Shown one piece after another: positions 22,690-30,904 of a DNA stretch of 64,000 nt. The stretch is from DATILL01 sp035476575 (GTDB taxonomy: Bacteria > Actinomycetota > Actinomycetes > Mycobacteriales > JACQDL01), in NCBI GenBank assembly GCA_035476575.1, contig DATILL010000035.1, forward strand, positions 34,188 through 98,187. The letters are read 5' to 3'. The notes beneath the pieces were generated by a model. That model searched no databases. It had not been told where the DNA came from and was given only the letters and a program-made list of their open reading frames with translations. Each line of letters starts with the position of its first letter. The first letter of the stretch is position 1. Both the position numbers and the translations under genes were made by a program.

Positions 22690-23639
22690 GCCAGCACCTC
22701 GCGCACTGCCCCACGGCGGGCCTCGCTGCCGGTCCTCCCTCGGGCCGCGCCGTCGGCGACCGCCTCCCGGAACAGCTCGGTCAACGTCGGCTGCCGCCAG
22801 GAGAAGTGCTCCACCCGGCCGATCCGCAGCGCCGCCGTCAAGACGATCTGGTCGTCGGCGTCGTCGGCCAGCTCCAGCAGCACCTCGGTGCCGTTGTCGG
22901 CCATGATGTGGACGCCGGGCAGCCCGGCCGCCCAGCCCGGCCGGGCGCCGGGGACCACCAGGCGGAGCTGCCCACGGCCCGCTCGGGCGCGCAGCTCGTT
23001 CACCGTGCCGCTGGCCACCATCCGACCGGCGTTGATGATGCCGACCGAGTCGCACAACCGTTCGACCAGGTCGAGCTGATGGCTGGAGAAGATGACCGGT
23101 ATGCCGGCCCGGCACCGCTCCAGCAGCGTGTCGGCCAGCGTGTCGACGCCGACCGGGTCAAGCCCGGAGAACGGCTCGTCCAGGATGAGCACCTCAGGGT
23201 CATGGACCAGCGCGGCAGCGAGCTGGACCCGCTGCTGGTTGCCCAGCGACAGCTTGTCCACCGGGTCGTTGCTCCGCTCGGCCACGCCGAGCCGGTCGGT
23301 CCAGTGGTCGGCGGCCGCGGTCGCGGCGGAGGGGTCGAGACCGTGCAGCTCGCCGAAGTAGACCAACTGCTCGCGCACCCGCATCTTGGGATAGAGGCCG
23401 CGTTCCTCAGGCATGTAGCCGAAGCGCTTGCGGGTCTCAAAGTCGACCGGCTCACCGCGCCAGCGGACGACCCCGGCATCCGCCGCCAGCACGCCCATCG
23501 CGATCCGCATCGCGGTGGTCTTGCCCGCGCCGTTCGCACCGACGAAACCGAACATCCGCCCCGGCTCGACCGAGAACGACAGCCCCTCCAACGCCACCGT
23601 GTCGCCGTACCGTTTGCTGACCCCGTCGTACTCCAGCAT
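22686..23639 (-). CDS. ABC transporter ATPase (NatA-like)
   Basis: This is a 317-residue nucleotide-binding protein. It has Walker A GANGAGKTT, the signature LSLGNQQRVQLAAAL, Walker B VLILDEPFSGLDP and the H-loop FSSHQLDLVE. The C-terminal 80 residues form the accessory domain common in DUF4162-type ATPases. It is the first gene of a two-gene operon with the NatB-like permease. The canonical signature Gly-Gly-Gln is Gly-Asn-Gln, as in other NatA-like ATPases. Confidence 0.93.
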   Translation of the reverse strand: MLEYDGVSKRYGDTVALEGLSFSVEPGRMFGFVGANGAGKTTAMRIAMGVLAADAGVVRWRGEPVDFETRKRFGYMPEERGLYPKMRVREQLVYFGELHGLDPSAATAAADHWTDRLGVAERSNDPVDKLSLGNQQRVQLAAALVHDPEVLILDEPFSGLDPVGVDTLADTLLERCRAGIPVIFSSHQLDLVERLCDSVGIINAGRMVASGTVNELRARAGRGQLRLVVPGARPGWAAGLPGVHIMADNGTEVLLELADDADDQIVLTAALRIGRVEHFSWRQPTLTELFREAVADGAARGRTGSEARRGAVREVLA

Positions 23640-23822
23640 CGACCCCTCCCCTGATCCGGATCTCCACCCTAAGCCGCGGTACCGACAGATCCGCCGGTGC
23701 CGGTGTCGCCCCTTCGGGCAGGCCGAGGTGCCGGTCTGCCCGCCCGGGGTGGTGTGACCGGCGCCAGCACGAGATGGCTAAGGTCGGACCGGTCCACGAC
23801 GTTACGAGCCGCACGAGGTCCG

Positions 23823-24482
23823 ATGTCCGTGCCCGACCACGTCGACCTGCCGGAGTTCACCATCGCCGTCCCGGCGAACTGGCACCCGCTCGACCTCGAC
23901 CCCCGCACCCGGACCGACACGATCGCCGCGCTGGTCAAGGCGCGGATCGGGTCGGGTGAGTCCGACGTGCTGCGGCGGTTACGCCGCGAGCTGACCGGGA
24001 TTCTTCGAGGCTGCGCCCGGCAGGCCGCCAACCGCGGCGCAATCTACGCCGCGCTGCTCGACCAGGTGGTGGCGGGGCTGGCGATCTCGGCGTCCCTGGT
24101 GGTGGCGGTCGGCGACGCCCCCCGCGACGCCGACGGCCGGCCGGTGCTCGACCCGGACGGTCTCGGTGCCGCGCTGGCCGGCGAGCGGGCGCCGGGCGGG
24201 CCGGGACCGGACGGGCTGGCCGCCGACCCGTTCGAGACCCTGGCCGGCAAGGGGGTTCGGCTCCGGCGGACCACCGACTCCGGCTTCGCCAACGCCGACG
24301 GGGCGAGCGTGGTCACCGCCGAGTCGCAGTACTTCGTGCCGGTGCCGGGCACCGACAAGGCGCTGGCCATGACCTTCTCCACGCCCAACCTGTCCGTCCG
24401 GCCGGCGTTGGAGGGGCTGTTCGACGCCATCGCGCGCAGCCTCGACTGGGTCTGGCCGACGGATGGCGACCCGGCGGAGTAG
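23823..24482 (+). CDS. Hypothetical protein, 219 residues
   Basis: The ATG at 23823 has GAGG 6 nt upstream. The product begins with PEFTIAVPANWHPLDLDPRTR, then an alpha-helical part, then LVVAVGDAP and a beta-rich C-terminus (TAESQYFVPVPGTDKALAMTFSTPNL). There is no signal peptide, membrane segment or catalytic motif. The pattern suggests a two-domain cytoplasmic protein seen mainly in actinobacteria. I do not recognise a characterised family. It lies 28 bp upstream of the UdgX gene and may be co-transcribed. Confidence 0.75.
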   Translation: MSVPDHVDLPEFTIAVPANWHPLDLDPRTRTDTIAALVKARIGSGESDVLRRLRRELTGILRGCARQAANRGAIYAALLDQVVAGLAISASLVVAVGDAPRDADGRPVLDPDGLGAALAGERAPGGPGPDGLAADPFETLAGKGVRLRRTTDSGFANADGASVVTAESQYFVPVPGTDKALAMTFSTPNLSVRPALEGLFDAIARSLDWVWPTDGDPAE

Positions 24483-24498
24483 CGGTCGCGGCAACGGG

Positions 24499-24504
24499 CA
24501 GAAT
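24499..24504 (+). promoter_or_regulatory. -10-like hexamer before UdgX gene
   Basis: CAGAAT ends 6 nt before the ATG at 24511. A comparable CAGAAT lies 7 nt before the SpoU-type gene start at 36381. No Shine-Dalgarno sequence is seen at either gene. Confidence 0.3.
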
Positions 24505-24510
24505 CCCGGC

Positions 24511-25161
24511 ATGGACTCAGGCACGGGCACCGCCGTCGTACCCGCGAGCACCGACCTCGCCGGGCTGCGCGCCGCCGCCAGCGGCTGCCGCGCCTGTGAG
24601 CTGTGGCAGCCCGCCACCCAGACCGTGTTCGGCGCCGGCCCGGTCGACGCCCGGATCGTCTTCGTCGGCGAGCAGCCCGGCGACGTCGAGGACCGCCGCG
24701 GGGAACCGTTCGTCGGACCGGCCGGGCGGCTGCTGGACCGCGCCCTCGCCGACGCCGGCATCGACCGCGACATCAGCTACGTGACGAACACGGTCAAGCA
24801 CTTCCGGTTCCGGCCGGGCGGGAGGCGCCGGATCCACCAGACGCCCGGTCCGGAGCACGTGGCCGCCTGCCGGCCCTGGCTGGACGCCGAGCTCGCGCTG
24901 ATCGCCCCCGACGTCGTCGTCTGCCTCGGCGCCACGGCGGCCCGCACGCTGCTCGGGTCGGCGTTCCGGATCACCACCCAGCGCGGCCGGCTGATGCCGT
25001 ACGACGGCCCGGCGGCCGAGGAGGACGCGGCGGCGAGGTCGGCCTGGATCATGGCCACGACCCATCCCTCCGCCGTGCTTCGGGTGCCCGGCGACCAGCG
25101 CCCCGCCGCCTACGACGCCCTGGTCGCCGACCTCCGGATCGCCGCCGGCGCCCTCGCCTGA
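24511..25161 (+). CDS. udgX: UdgX-type uracil-DNA glycosylase
   Basis: The 216-residue protein has the family 4-like motif GEQPGDVED at residues 53-61 and four Cys (26, 29, 120, 139) placed for an iron-sulfur cluster. An inserted RRRIHQ motif is at 105-110. In characterised mycobacterial UdgX the His of this motif forms a covalent bond with the abasic sugar after uracil removal. His109 is the equivalent here. The C-terminal motif HPSAVLR is also intact. All key residues seem present, so suicide-type uracil excision is expected. Confidence 0.92.
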   Translation: MDSGTGTAVVPASTDLAGLRAAASGCRACELWQPATQTVFGAGPVDARIVFVGEQPGDVEDRRGEPFVGPAGRLLDRALADAGIDRDISYVTNTVKHFRFRPGGRRRIHQTPGPEHVAACRPWLDAELALIAPDVVVCLGATAARTLLGSAFRITTQRGRLMPYDGPAAEEDAAARSAWIMATTHPSAVLRVPGDQRPAAYDALVADLRIAAGALA

Positions 25162-25341
25162 CACCCCGGTCGGACTTTTGATCGGGTGGTCTGTGAGCGG
25201 GTCAAGACAACTTCCAAAATGGCCGTGTCCAATCTGCCAGAAGAATACATCGGACCACTGACAGAACCACGCTGGAAAGCCGACGCTCGGGAAAGGGCGT
25301 GCGGGGCCGCGGCGGGTACCAAGGCCTGGTGGATGACCCCG

Positions 25342-25387
25342 AAAATCACTGATCTCGTCGTTTCGTGACCCCGAGATCAGTGATTTT
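25342..25387. terminator. Perfect hairpin H3, terminator-like
   Basis: The arms AAAATCACTGATCTCG and CGAGATCAGTGATTTT are 16 bp and perfect, with a 14-nt loop. The upper strand ends in TTTT. It is 180 nt after the UdgX gene and may end transcription of it. Confidence 0.7.
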
Positions 25388-25395
25388 CAGCATGC

Positions 25396-25566
25396 TACGG
25401 CCAAGCGGGCCCATGAGGCATGGCGGGATGGCCAGGATCGGCTGATACGTGCGAGGAGGGCGTAGGACCGGATCCGGCGGCCGTGGTGGATGATCTGGCA
25501 GACCTGTGGTTGCGGCTGGTCGGCGAGGATGCTGATGCGGCGCTGGCTGTAGCCGTGTTGCCCGCC
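25396..25566 (-). pseudogene. Fragment of an HTH (XRE-like) regulator
   Basis: One reverse frame reads YSQRRISILADQ, then QVCQIIHHGRRI and SYALLARIS. This is the pattern of actinobacterial helix-turn-helix domains (typical form: LSQRRVA, GQSQPEVSEIL, GRRV, SYEVLARIA). A second frame continues the pattern as LAIPPCLMGP, typical of the residues after the last helix, so a frameshift lies near 25430. The N-terminus is absent and no start codon is present. A dead remnant is the simplest reading. Confidence 0.45.
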
Positions 25567-25572
25567 AATGCA

Positions 25573-26883
25573 TTAGCCAGCCCGAGAGCCCCGAGGGGTA
25601 CCCCCCGCCGCCGAATAGTGCCGCAGCGTCGGAAAGACAACGGCGAGCGTGACCGCCAGGACAACGCAGGCTACGCCGCCCGCCACCCAGGAGGCCGTCG
25701 CGCCGACGACGCCCGCCACCAGACCGGCCCGGGCGTCACCCAGCCGCGGCCCGCCGGTCACCACGACGATGAACACGCCCTGTAACCGGCCACGCATCTC
25801 ATCAGGTGCGTAGACCTGCAGGATCGTCTGCCGGTACACCGCCGAGATCAGGTCGAACCCACCCGCCAGCGCCAGCAGCAGCACCGCCAGCCAGAGTGAG
25901 CGAGCCAGCCCAGCCAACGCGACCGCCACCCCCCAGCCGACCACCGCCCCGACCAGCGCCAGGCCCTGCCGGCGGACCCGACCGATCCACCCCGAGGACA
26001 GCCCGGCCAGCACCGCGCCCACCGCCATCGCGGCGAACAGCCAGCCGACCGCGCCCACCCCACCAAACCGCCGCGCCGCCACCTCCGGAAACAGCGCCCG
26101 CGGCATCGCCAGCACCATCGCCGCGATGTCCACCGCGAACGACAGCAGCAGCACCGGCCGCCCGGCGATGTAGCGCAGCCCGTCGACCACCGAACGTAAC
26201 CCCGGCCGGGTACTCTCGCCCAGCGGCGGCAGCCTGGGCAGCCGCAACGTCGCGTAGAGGCCGATGGTGAACAGCAGCGCGTCCAGCGCGTACGCCCAGG
26301 CATAGCCGGACGATCGTCCGATCACCAGCCCGGCCGCCAGCGGTCCGGCGATCGTGGCGACGTTGCTCATCGTGAAGCTCAGCGTGTTCGCGGCCGCCAC
26401 CTGCTCGCGCGGCACCAGCCGGGGCACGATCGCACCCCGCGTCGGCTGCGCGATCGCGAACGCTGCCGCCTGCACCGCCATCAGCGCCAGGATCAGCGCG
26501 ACACTGCGCAGCCCGAGCAGCGCCTGGGCCAGCAGCCCGAGCGTCACCGCCCACACCACCAGCGACGACGCCAGCGCCACCAGCCGCCGGTCCGCCGCGT
26601 CCGCGACCGCACCGCCCCAGAGCCCGAACCCGATCAGCGGCCCGATCTGGACCAGCCCGAGGATCCCGACGTACACCGACGACCCGGTGATCGCGAAAAG
26701 CTGCACCGGCACGGCCACCGCGGTCACCTGGAACCCGAGGAACGACACGCCGTAGCCCACGAAGATCCGCCGGTATGCCGGGATCCGCAGCGGGCCGACG
26801 TCCACCGCCAGCCAGCGCAACCAGCCCAGCCGGTCCGGCCGGTCCAATCTGCCCAGCCGACGGAGCCGGCCAGCCAGCCTCAC
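25573..26883 (-). CDS. MFS transporter (MFS_3/EntS-like)
   Basis: A 436-residue membrane protein with about 12 predicted helices. It begins at GTG 26883 with GAGG about 9 nt upstream and follows pdxH by 10 bp. Family-specific segments include FVGYGVSFLGFQVTAVAVP, the motif-A-like loop GGAVADAADRR and EQVAAANTLSFTMSNVATIAGP. The layout matches exporters of the enterobactin-exporter/macrolide-efflux group. No substrate can be given. The long Arg/Leu-rich N-terminus is unusual and may be partly untranslated. Confidence 0.9.
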   Translation of the reverse strand: MRLAGRLRRLGRLDRPDRLGWLRWLAVDVGPLRIPAYRRIFVGYGVSFLGFQVTAVAVPVQLFAITGSSVYVGILGLVQIGPLIGFGLWGGAVADAADRRLVALASSLVVWAVTLGLLAQALLGLRSVALILALMAVQAAAFAIAQPTRGAIVPRLVPREQVAAANTLSFTMSNVATIAGPLAAGLVIGRSSGYAWAYALDALLFTIGLYATLRLPRLPPLGESTRPGLRSVVDGLRYIAGRPVLLLSFAVDIAAMVLAMPRALFPEVAARRFGGVGAVGWLFAAMAVGAVLAGLSSGWIGRVRRQGLALVGAVVGWGVAVALAGLARSLWLAVLLLALAGGFDLISAVYRQTILQVYAPDEMRGRLQGVFIVVVTGGPRLGDARAGLVAGVVGATASWVAGGVACVVLAVTLAVVFPTLRHYSAAGGTPRGSRAG

Positions 26884-26893
26884 CGGCCAGGCC

Positions 26894-27562
26894 TCACGGC
26901 GCGAGCCGCTCGACCACCCACGTCCCGTCCGGCGTACGGCGGTACTGCAGCCGGTCGTGCAGCCGGTCCGGCCGGCCCTGCCAGAACTCCACCGTCTCCG
27001 GCACGACCAGCACGCCGCCCCAGTGCTCCGGCAGCGGCACCGGCTCCCCGGCCGGAAACCGCAGCTTCACCCGCGCCACCGCCTCGACCAGCTCCTCACG
27101 GCAGCCGAGCACCGACGACTGCGGGCTGGCCCAGGCGCCGAGCTGCGCCCCCCGAGGCCGGGTCGCGAAGTACGCCTCCGACGCCGCCCCCGGCAGCCGC
27201 TCGGCCCGCCCGCGGACCACCACCTGGCGCTCCAGCTCGACCCACGGGAAGACACAGCAGACGAGCGGGTTCTCGGTCAGCTCGCGGCCCTTGCGGGAGC
27301 CGTAGCTGGTGTAGAAGATCAGCCCGGCGGCGTCGTACCCTTTGAGCAGCACGGTCCGGGCGGACGGCTGCCCGGCCGCGGAGACGGTGGCCAGGACCAT
27401 CGCGTTCGGCTCCCGGAAGACCCGCGACTCGATCGCGTCGACCAGCCAGTGCCCGAACTGCGTCGTCCAGTCGGGCGCCAGTCCAGACTCAGCCAACGAG
27501 GCTGAGTCATAGTTACGGCGCATCGCCGCGACATCGGGAGTGTCGCCGCTCACCGTCCGCAC
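26894..27562 (-). CDS. pdxH: Pyridoxamine 5'-phosphate oxidase
   Basis: The 222-residue enzyme oxidises pyridoxine or pyridoxamine phosphate to pyridoxal phosphate using FMN. Conserved stretches seen are NAMVLATVSAAGQPSARTVLLKGYDAAGL, the FMN-binding SRKGRELTENP, a VRGRAERLP segment and a C-terminal RTPDGTWVVERLAP. The start is GTG 27562; ATG at residue 14 (MRRNYD) is an alternative. It is divergent from citrate synthase, and serC, another PLP-linked gene, follows that. Confidence 0.95.
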   Translation of the reverse strand: MRTVSGDTPDVAAMRRNYDSASLAESGLAPDWTTQFGHWLVDAIESRVFREPNAMVLATVSAAGQPSARTVLLKGYDAAGLIFYTSYGSRKGRELTENPLVCCVFPWVELERQVVVRGRAERLPGAASEAYFATRPRGAQLGAWASPQSSVLGCREELVEAVARVKLRFPAGEPVPLPEHWGGVLVVPETVEFWQGRPDRLHDRLQYRRTPDGTWVVERLAP

Positions 27563-27633
27563 CCCGGCATAGCGTGATCTTTACACATGCGCGAAACTCC
27601 GAAGTACCGCAGTTGACCAGGATCGGAGTGTCG

Positions 27634-28764
27634 ATGTCCGACTTCACGCCAGGGCTCGAGGGCTTGATCGCCTTCGAGACCGAGATCGCCGAGCCCGACA
27701 AGGACGGCGGCTCCCTTCGCTACCGGGGCGTCAACATCGAGGACCTGGTCGGCCAGGTGACCTTCGGCAACGTGTGGGCCTTGCTGGTCGACGGCAGGTT
27801 CGGCCCCGGCCTGCCGCCGGCCGAGCCGTTTCCGATCCCGGTGCACTCCGGCGACGTACGGGTCGACGTGCAGGCCGCGCTCGCCATGCTGGCTCCGGTC
27901 TGGGGCTACCGCCCGCTGCTCGACATCACCGACGACGAGGCCCGCCTGCAGCTCGCCCGGGCCGCCGTCATGGCCCTGTCGTACGTCGCCCAGTCGGCCC
28001 GCGGGATCGGCCAGCCGGCCGTGCCGCAGAGCCGGATCGACCTGTGCACGACGATCGTGGAACGGTTCATGACCCGCTGGCGCGGCGAGCCGGACCCCCG
28101 GCACATCGCCGCCGTGGACGCCTACTGGGTCTCTGCCGCGGAGCACGGCATGAACGCCTCGACCTTCACCGCCCGGGTGATCGCCTCCACCGGCGCGGAC
28201 GTCGCCGCGTCTCTGTCCGGCGCGATCGGCGCGATGTCCGGCCCACTGCACGGCGGCGCGCCGGCCCGGGTGCTGCCGATGATCGAGGAGGTGGAGCGGA
28301 CCGGCGACGCGTACAAGGTGGTGCGGACCATCCTGGACCACCGGGAGCGGCTGATGGGCTTCGGCCACCGGATCTACCGGGCCGAGGACCCGCGTGCCCG
28401 GGTGCTCCGCCGCACCTGCAAGGAGCTTGGCGCAGACCGGTACGAGGCGGCCGCCGCGCTGGAGCAGGCCGCGCTGGCGGAGCTGCGCGAACGGCGGCCG
28501 GACCGTGCCATCGAGACCAACGTGGAGTTCTGGGCGGCGGTGATCCTGGACTACGCCGGAGTGCCGGCGTACATGATGCCGGCTATGTTCACCTGTGCCC
28601 GGACCGGCGGCTGGTGCGCGCACATCATGGAGCAGAAGCGGCTGGGCCGGCTGGTCCGGCCGTCCGCGCGGTACGTCGGTCCCGGGCCGCGCAAGCCCCA
28701 GGCCGTCGAGGGCTGGGAGGACATCCGGCACTTCGACGGGATCGCCAGCCTCGCCACCCGCTGA
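27634..28764 (+). CDS. citA: Citrate synthase 2
   Basis: The ATG at 27634 has GGAG upstream. The 376-residue protein condenses oxaloacetate with acetyl-CoA. Ligands seen are His171 (EHGMNAS), His206 (GPLHGGAP) and His245 (GFGHRIYR). At the position of the usual catalytic Asp the sequence is NVEFWAA, so Glu298 stands in; from memory this is usual in actinobacterial CitA. It is followed 15 nt later by serC. Confidence 0.93.
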   Translation: MSDFTPGLEGLIAFETEIAEPDKDGGSLRYRGVNIEDLVGQVTFGNVWALLVDGRFGPGLPPAEPFPIPVHSGDVRVDVQAALAMLAPVWGYRPLLDITDDEARLQLARAAVMALSYVAQSARGIGQPAVPQSRIDLCTTIVERFMTRWRGEPDPRHIAAVDAYWVSAAEHGMNASTFTARVIASTGADVAASLSGAIGAMSGPLHGGAPARVLPMIEEVERTGDAYKVVRTILDHRERLMGFGHRIYRAEDPRARVLRRTCKELGADRYEAAAALEQAALAELRERRPDRAIETNVEFWAAVILDYAGVPAYMMPAMFTCARTGGWCAHIMEQKRLGRLVRPSARYVGPGPRKPQAVEGWEDIRHFDGIASLATR

Positions 28765-28779
28765 CCGGAAAGGCCAGTC

Positions 28780-29898
28780 GTGACCCAGATCGAGATTCCC
28801 GCCGCGCTCAGGCCGGTCGACGGCCGCTTCGGCTGCGGCCCGTCGAAGGTGCGCCCGGAGGCGGTGCAGGCCCTGGCCGCGCTGGCCACCTCGGTGCTCG
28901 GCACCTCACACCGGCAGGCTCCGGTCAAGGCGTTGGTCCGTCGGGTCCGGGAGGGGCTCGGCAGCCTGTTCTCGCTGCCGGACGGGTACGAGGTCGTGCT
29001 GGGCAACGGCGGGGCCACGGCGTTCTGGGACATCGCGGCGTTCTGCCTGGTGCGTGAGCGGGCGCAGCACCTGTCCTTCGGCGAGTTCTCGGCCAAGTTC
29101 GCCCAGGTCACGGCGGGAGCGCCGTTCCTCGGCACGCCGACCGTACGCACCGCCGAGCCGGGCGGCCGGCCGCAGCCGCGGGCCGAGGCCGGGGTCGACG
29201 CCTACGCCTGGGCGCAGAACGAGACCTCCACCGGCGTGATGGCCCCGGTGCACCGGGTGGCCGGCGCGGACGAGGGCGCGTTGGTGCTGATCGACGCCAC
29301 CTCCGGAGCCGGCGGGCTGCCCGTCGACCTCAGCCAGGCCGACGCCTACTACTTCGCGCCGCAGAAGTGCTTCGCCGCGGACGGCGGGCTGTGGGTGGCG
29401 ATCCTGTCGCCCGCCGCGCTGGCCAGGGCCGAGCGGATCGCGGCCACCAGCCGGTGGGTGCCGGCGTTCCTCGACCTGCCGACGGCGATCGACAACTCAC
29501 GCAAGGACCAGACCTACAACACGCCCGCGGTGACCACCCTGGCGCTGTTCGCCGACCAGATCGAGTGGCTGCTCGGTAACGGCGGGCTGGACTGGGCGGT
29601 CGGCCGGACCCAGGACTCCTCCTCCCGGCTCTACACCTGGGCGGAGAAGTCGGTCTACGCCACGCCGTACGTCGTCGACCCGACAGACCGGTCGTACGTC
29701 GTCGGCACCATCGACCTCGCGGCGCAGGTGGACGCCGCGGCGGTCGCGAAGACGCTGCGGGCCAACGGCATCGTGGACACCGAGCCGTACCGCAAGCTCG
29801 GCCGCAACCAGCTCCGGATCGGGATGTTCCCGGCCATCGACCCGGCCGATGTCGAGGCGCTGACCGGCTGCGTCGACTATGTGGTGGAGCGGCTCTGA
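28780..29898 (+). CDS. serC: Phosphoserine aminotransferase
   Basis: The 372-residue, PLP-dependent enzyme converts 3-phosphohydroxypyruvate to phosphoserine. The cofactor lysine is Lys196 in YFAPQKCFAADGG. Other family features are FGCGPSKVRP at the start, GNGGAT and a C-terminal RIGMFPAI. The GTG start is 15 nt after the citA stop with GGAAAGG upstream, so both are likely one transcript. A hairpin follows at 29900-29925. Confidence 0.95.
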   Translation: MTQIEIPAALRPVDGRFGCGPSKVRPEAVQALAALATSVLGTSHRQAPVKALVRRVREGLGSLFSLPDGYEVVLGNGGATAFWDIAAFCLVRERAQHLSFGEFSAKFAQVTAGAPFLGTPTVRTAEPGGRPQPRAEAGVDAYAWAQNETSTGVMAPVHRVAGADEGALVLIDATSGAGGLPVDLSQADAYYFAPQKCFAADGGLWVAILSPAALARAERIAATSRWVPAFLDLPTAIDNSRKDQTYNTPAVTTLALFADQIEWLLGNGGLDWAVGRTQDSSSRLYTWAEKSVYATPYVVDPTDRSYVVGTIDLAAQVDAAAVAKTLRANGIVDTEPYRKLGRNQLRIGMFPAIDPADVEALTGCVDYVVERL

Positions 29899-29899
29899 C

Positions 29900-29925
29900 C
29901 CGCCCGGCCCGCCTCGGCCGGGCGG
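29900..29925. terminator. Hairpin terminator after serC
   Basis: CCGCCCGGCC and GGCCGGGCGG (10-bp perfect arms, 6-nt loop) begin 2 nt after the serC stop. Confidence 0.7.
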
Positions 29926-29945
29926 CGCTCGGTCGACGTACCAGA

Positions 29946-29975
29946 GAGGGGCGCCCGATGCCGCAGGCGCCCCTC
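29946..29975. terminator. Bidirectional hairpin between convergent genes
   Basis: GAGGGGCGCC and GGCGCCCCTC form 10-bp perfect arms with a 10-nt loop between serC and the HD-like gene. Confidence 0.65.
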
Positions 29976-29988
29976 GTCCCAGCCGACC

Positions 29989-30447
29989 TCAGCGGAAGGT
30001 CAGCTCAGGCTCCTTGTCCAGCTCCACGAGGATCCGGCAGCAGCGGTGCAAGGTGAGCTCGCGCTCGGCGGCGGAGCAGCACCGGAGCCGGTCTGGGTGC
30101 AACTGGTGAGCCAGGTCGGCGCGCAGCACCCGCACCGCGCCCGGTGTCTCCATCACCCGGCGGAGCTGGTCGTCCTCGGACTCCTCCGCCCGCCGGGTCA
30201 GCGCGTCCACGATGGCGCGGGACCGGTCCGGGAGCTCGAAGCCGGCGAGCTGCTCGGCCGTCACCCTCCCGTCGCTCAGCGCGTGGTGAAGCAGCGCCGC
30301 TATCTGGTCGGCGTCCTCGCCACCCATCTGCGCCACCCGTTCCCGGACCGCCTCCAGGTGCTCCATCAGCGGCCGGCCGAGCTCGTCGGCCTGTCCCTCG
30401 TGCACATTCTGGACGAACGCGCGCACCTCGGTGACGGTTCGGTCCAT
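29989..30447 (-). CDS. HD-domain-like protein with altered catalytic pair
   Basis: From the ATG at 30447 (GGAGGGGA upstream) the 152-residue protein is mostly helical and follows the pattern of short (p)ppGpp-hydrolase-type HD domains. It shows LMEHLEAV, IAALLHHALSDG, then IVDALTRR and ADLAHQ. The signature HD pair reads His54-His55 instead of His-Asp, so metal-dependent hydrolysis may be lost. A degenerate HD regulator is possible. It is convergent with serC and divergent from sepH. Confidence 0.6.
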   Translation of the reverse strand: MDRTVTEVRAFVQNVHEGQADELGRPLMEHLEAVRERVAQMGGEDADQIAALLHHALSDGRVTAEQLAGFELPDRSRAIVDALTRRAEESEDDQLRRVMETPGAVRVLRADLAHQLHPDRLRCCSAAERELTLHRCCRILVELDKEPELTFR

Positions 30448-30904
30448 GGATGTCCCCTCCCCCGCAGGTCCGGTCGGCTGTACCACCGCTCGGGGATGAC
30501 CAGCGTGGCACAGTCCGCGGGCCCAGTCATGGCCTGTGGCAAACATGGCACGACAAGACCCAGATGTCCGGCTACCAGGGTCCGCCTACCCTGAACGGCG
30601 GCCAACCAACCGTGGCCAGCCGTTTTTCTCGCGCCACGTCCGAACCAACAACAGGTCACCACAACGCCGAGAGGTCACCACACGCCGTGCCAAACCAGAC
30701 TGCCGGACCGTCTCAGCTGGTAAGGCGGGGATCGGCCAGTGAGGCGCCACCGGCGGGTACGGCGGGGTGCCGCGTGTCCTGCGTGGCTGCGCCCGGCTGG
30801 GGCCGTAGCCTGACGCAGACACCTCCACTGTCACTCCGTCGTACACCAGCACACCGCTGTACACCAGCGTTTCCACAACGAGGGGCCTGCCCGCGGGAGG
30901 ACGA
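30448..30904. other. 457-bp divergent intergenic region upstream of sepH
   Basis: No gene is seen. It holds repeat cluster B at 30645-30686 and a 10-bp direct repeat GTACACCAGC at about 30840 and 30856. The start region of sepH, with GGGAGGA, follows. The HD-like gene starts at the left border. Confidence 0.6.
30645..30686. repeat. Intergenic repeat cluster B (AGGTCACCAC family)
   Basis: Two direct copies of AGGTCACCACA, at 30653 and 30673, are 20 bp apart and separated by ACGCCGAG. The spacing matches two turns of the helix and that in clusters A and E. Confidence 0.8.

Noticed and set aside
25186..25341. Small ORF of about 60 residues beginning near 25186
   Set aside because: It has no ribosome site, its codon use is poor and it runs into the hairpin.
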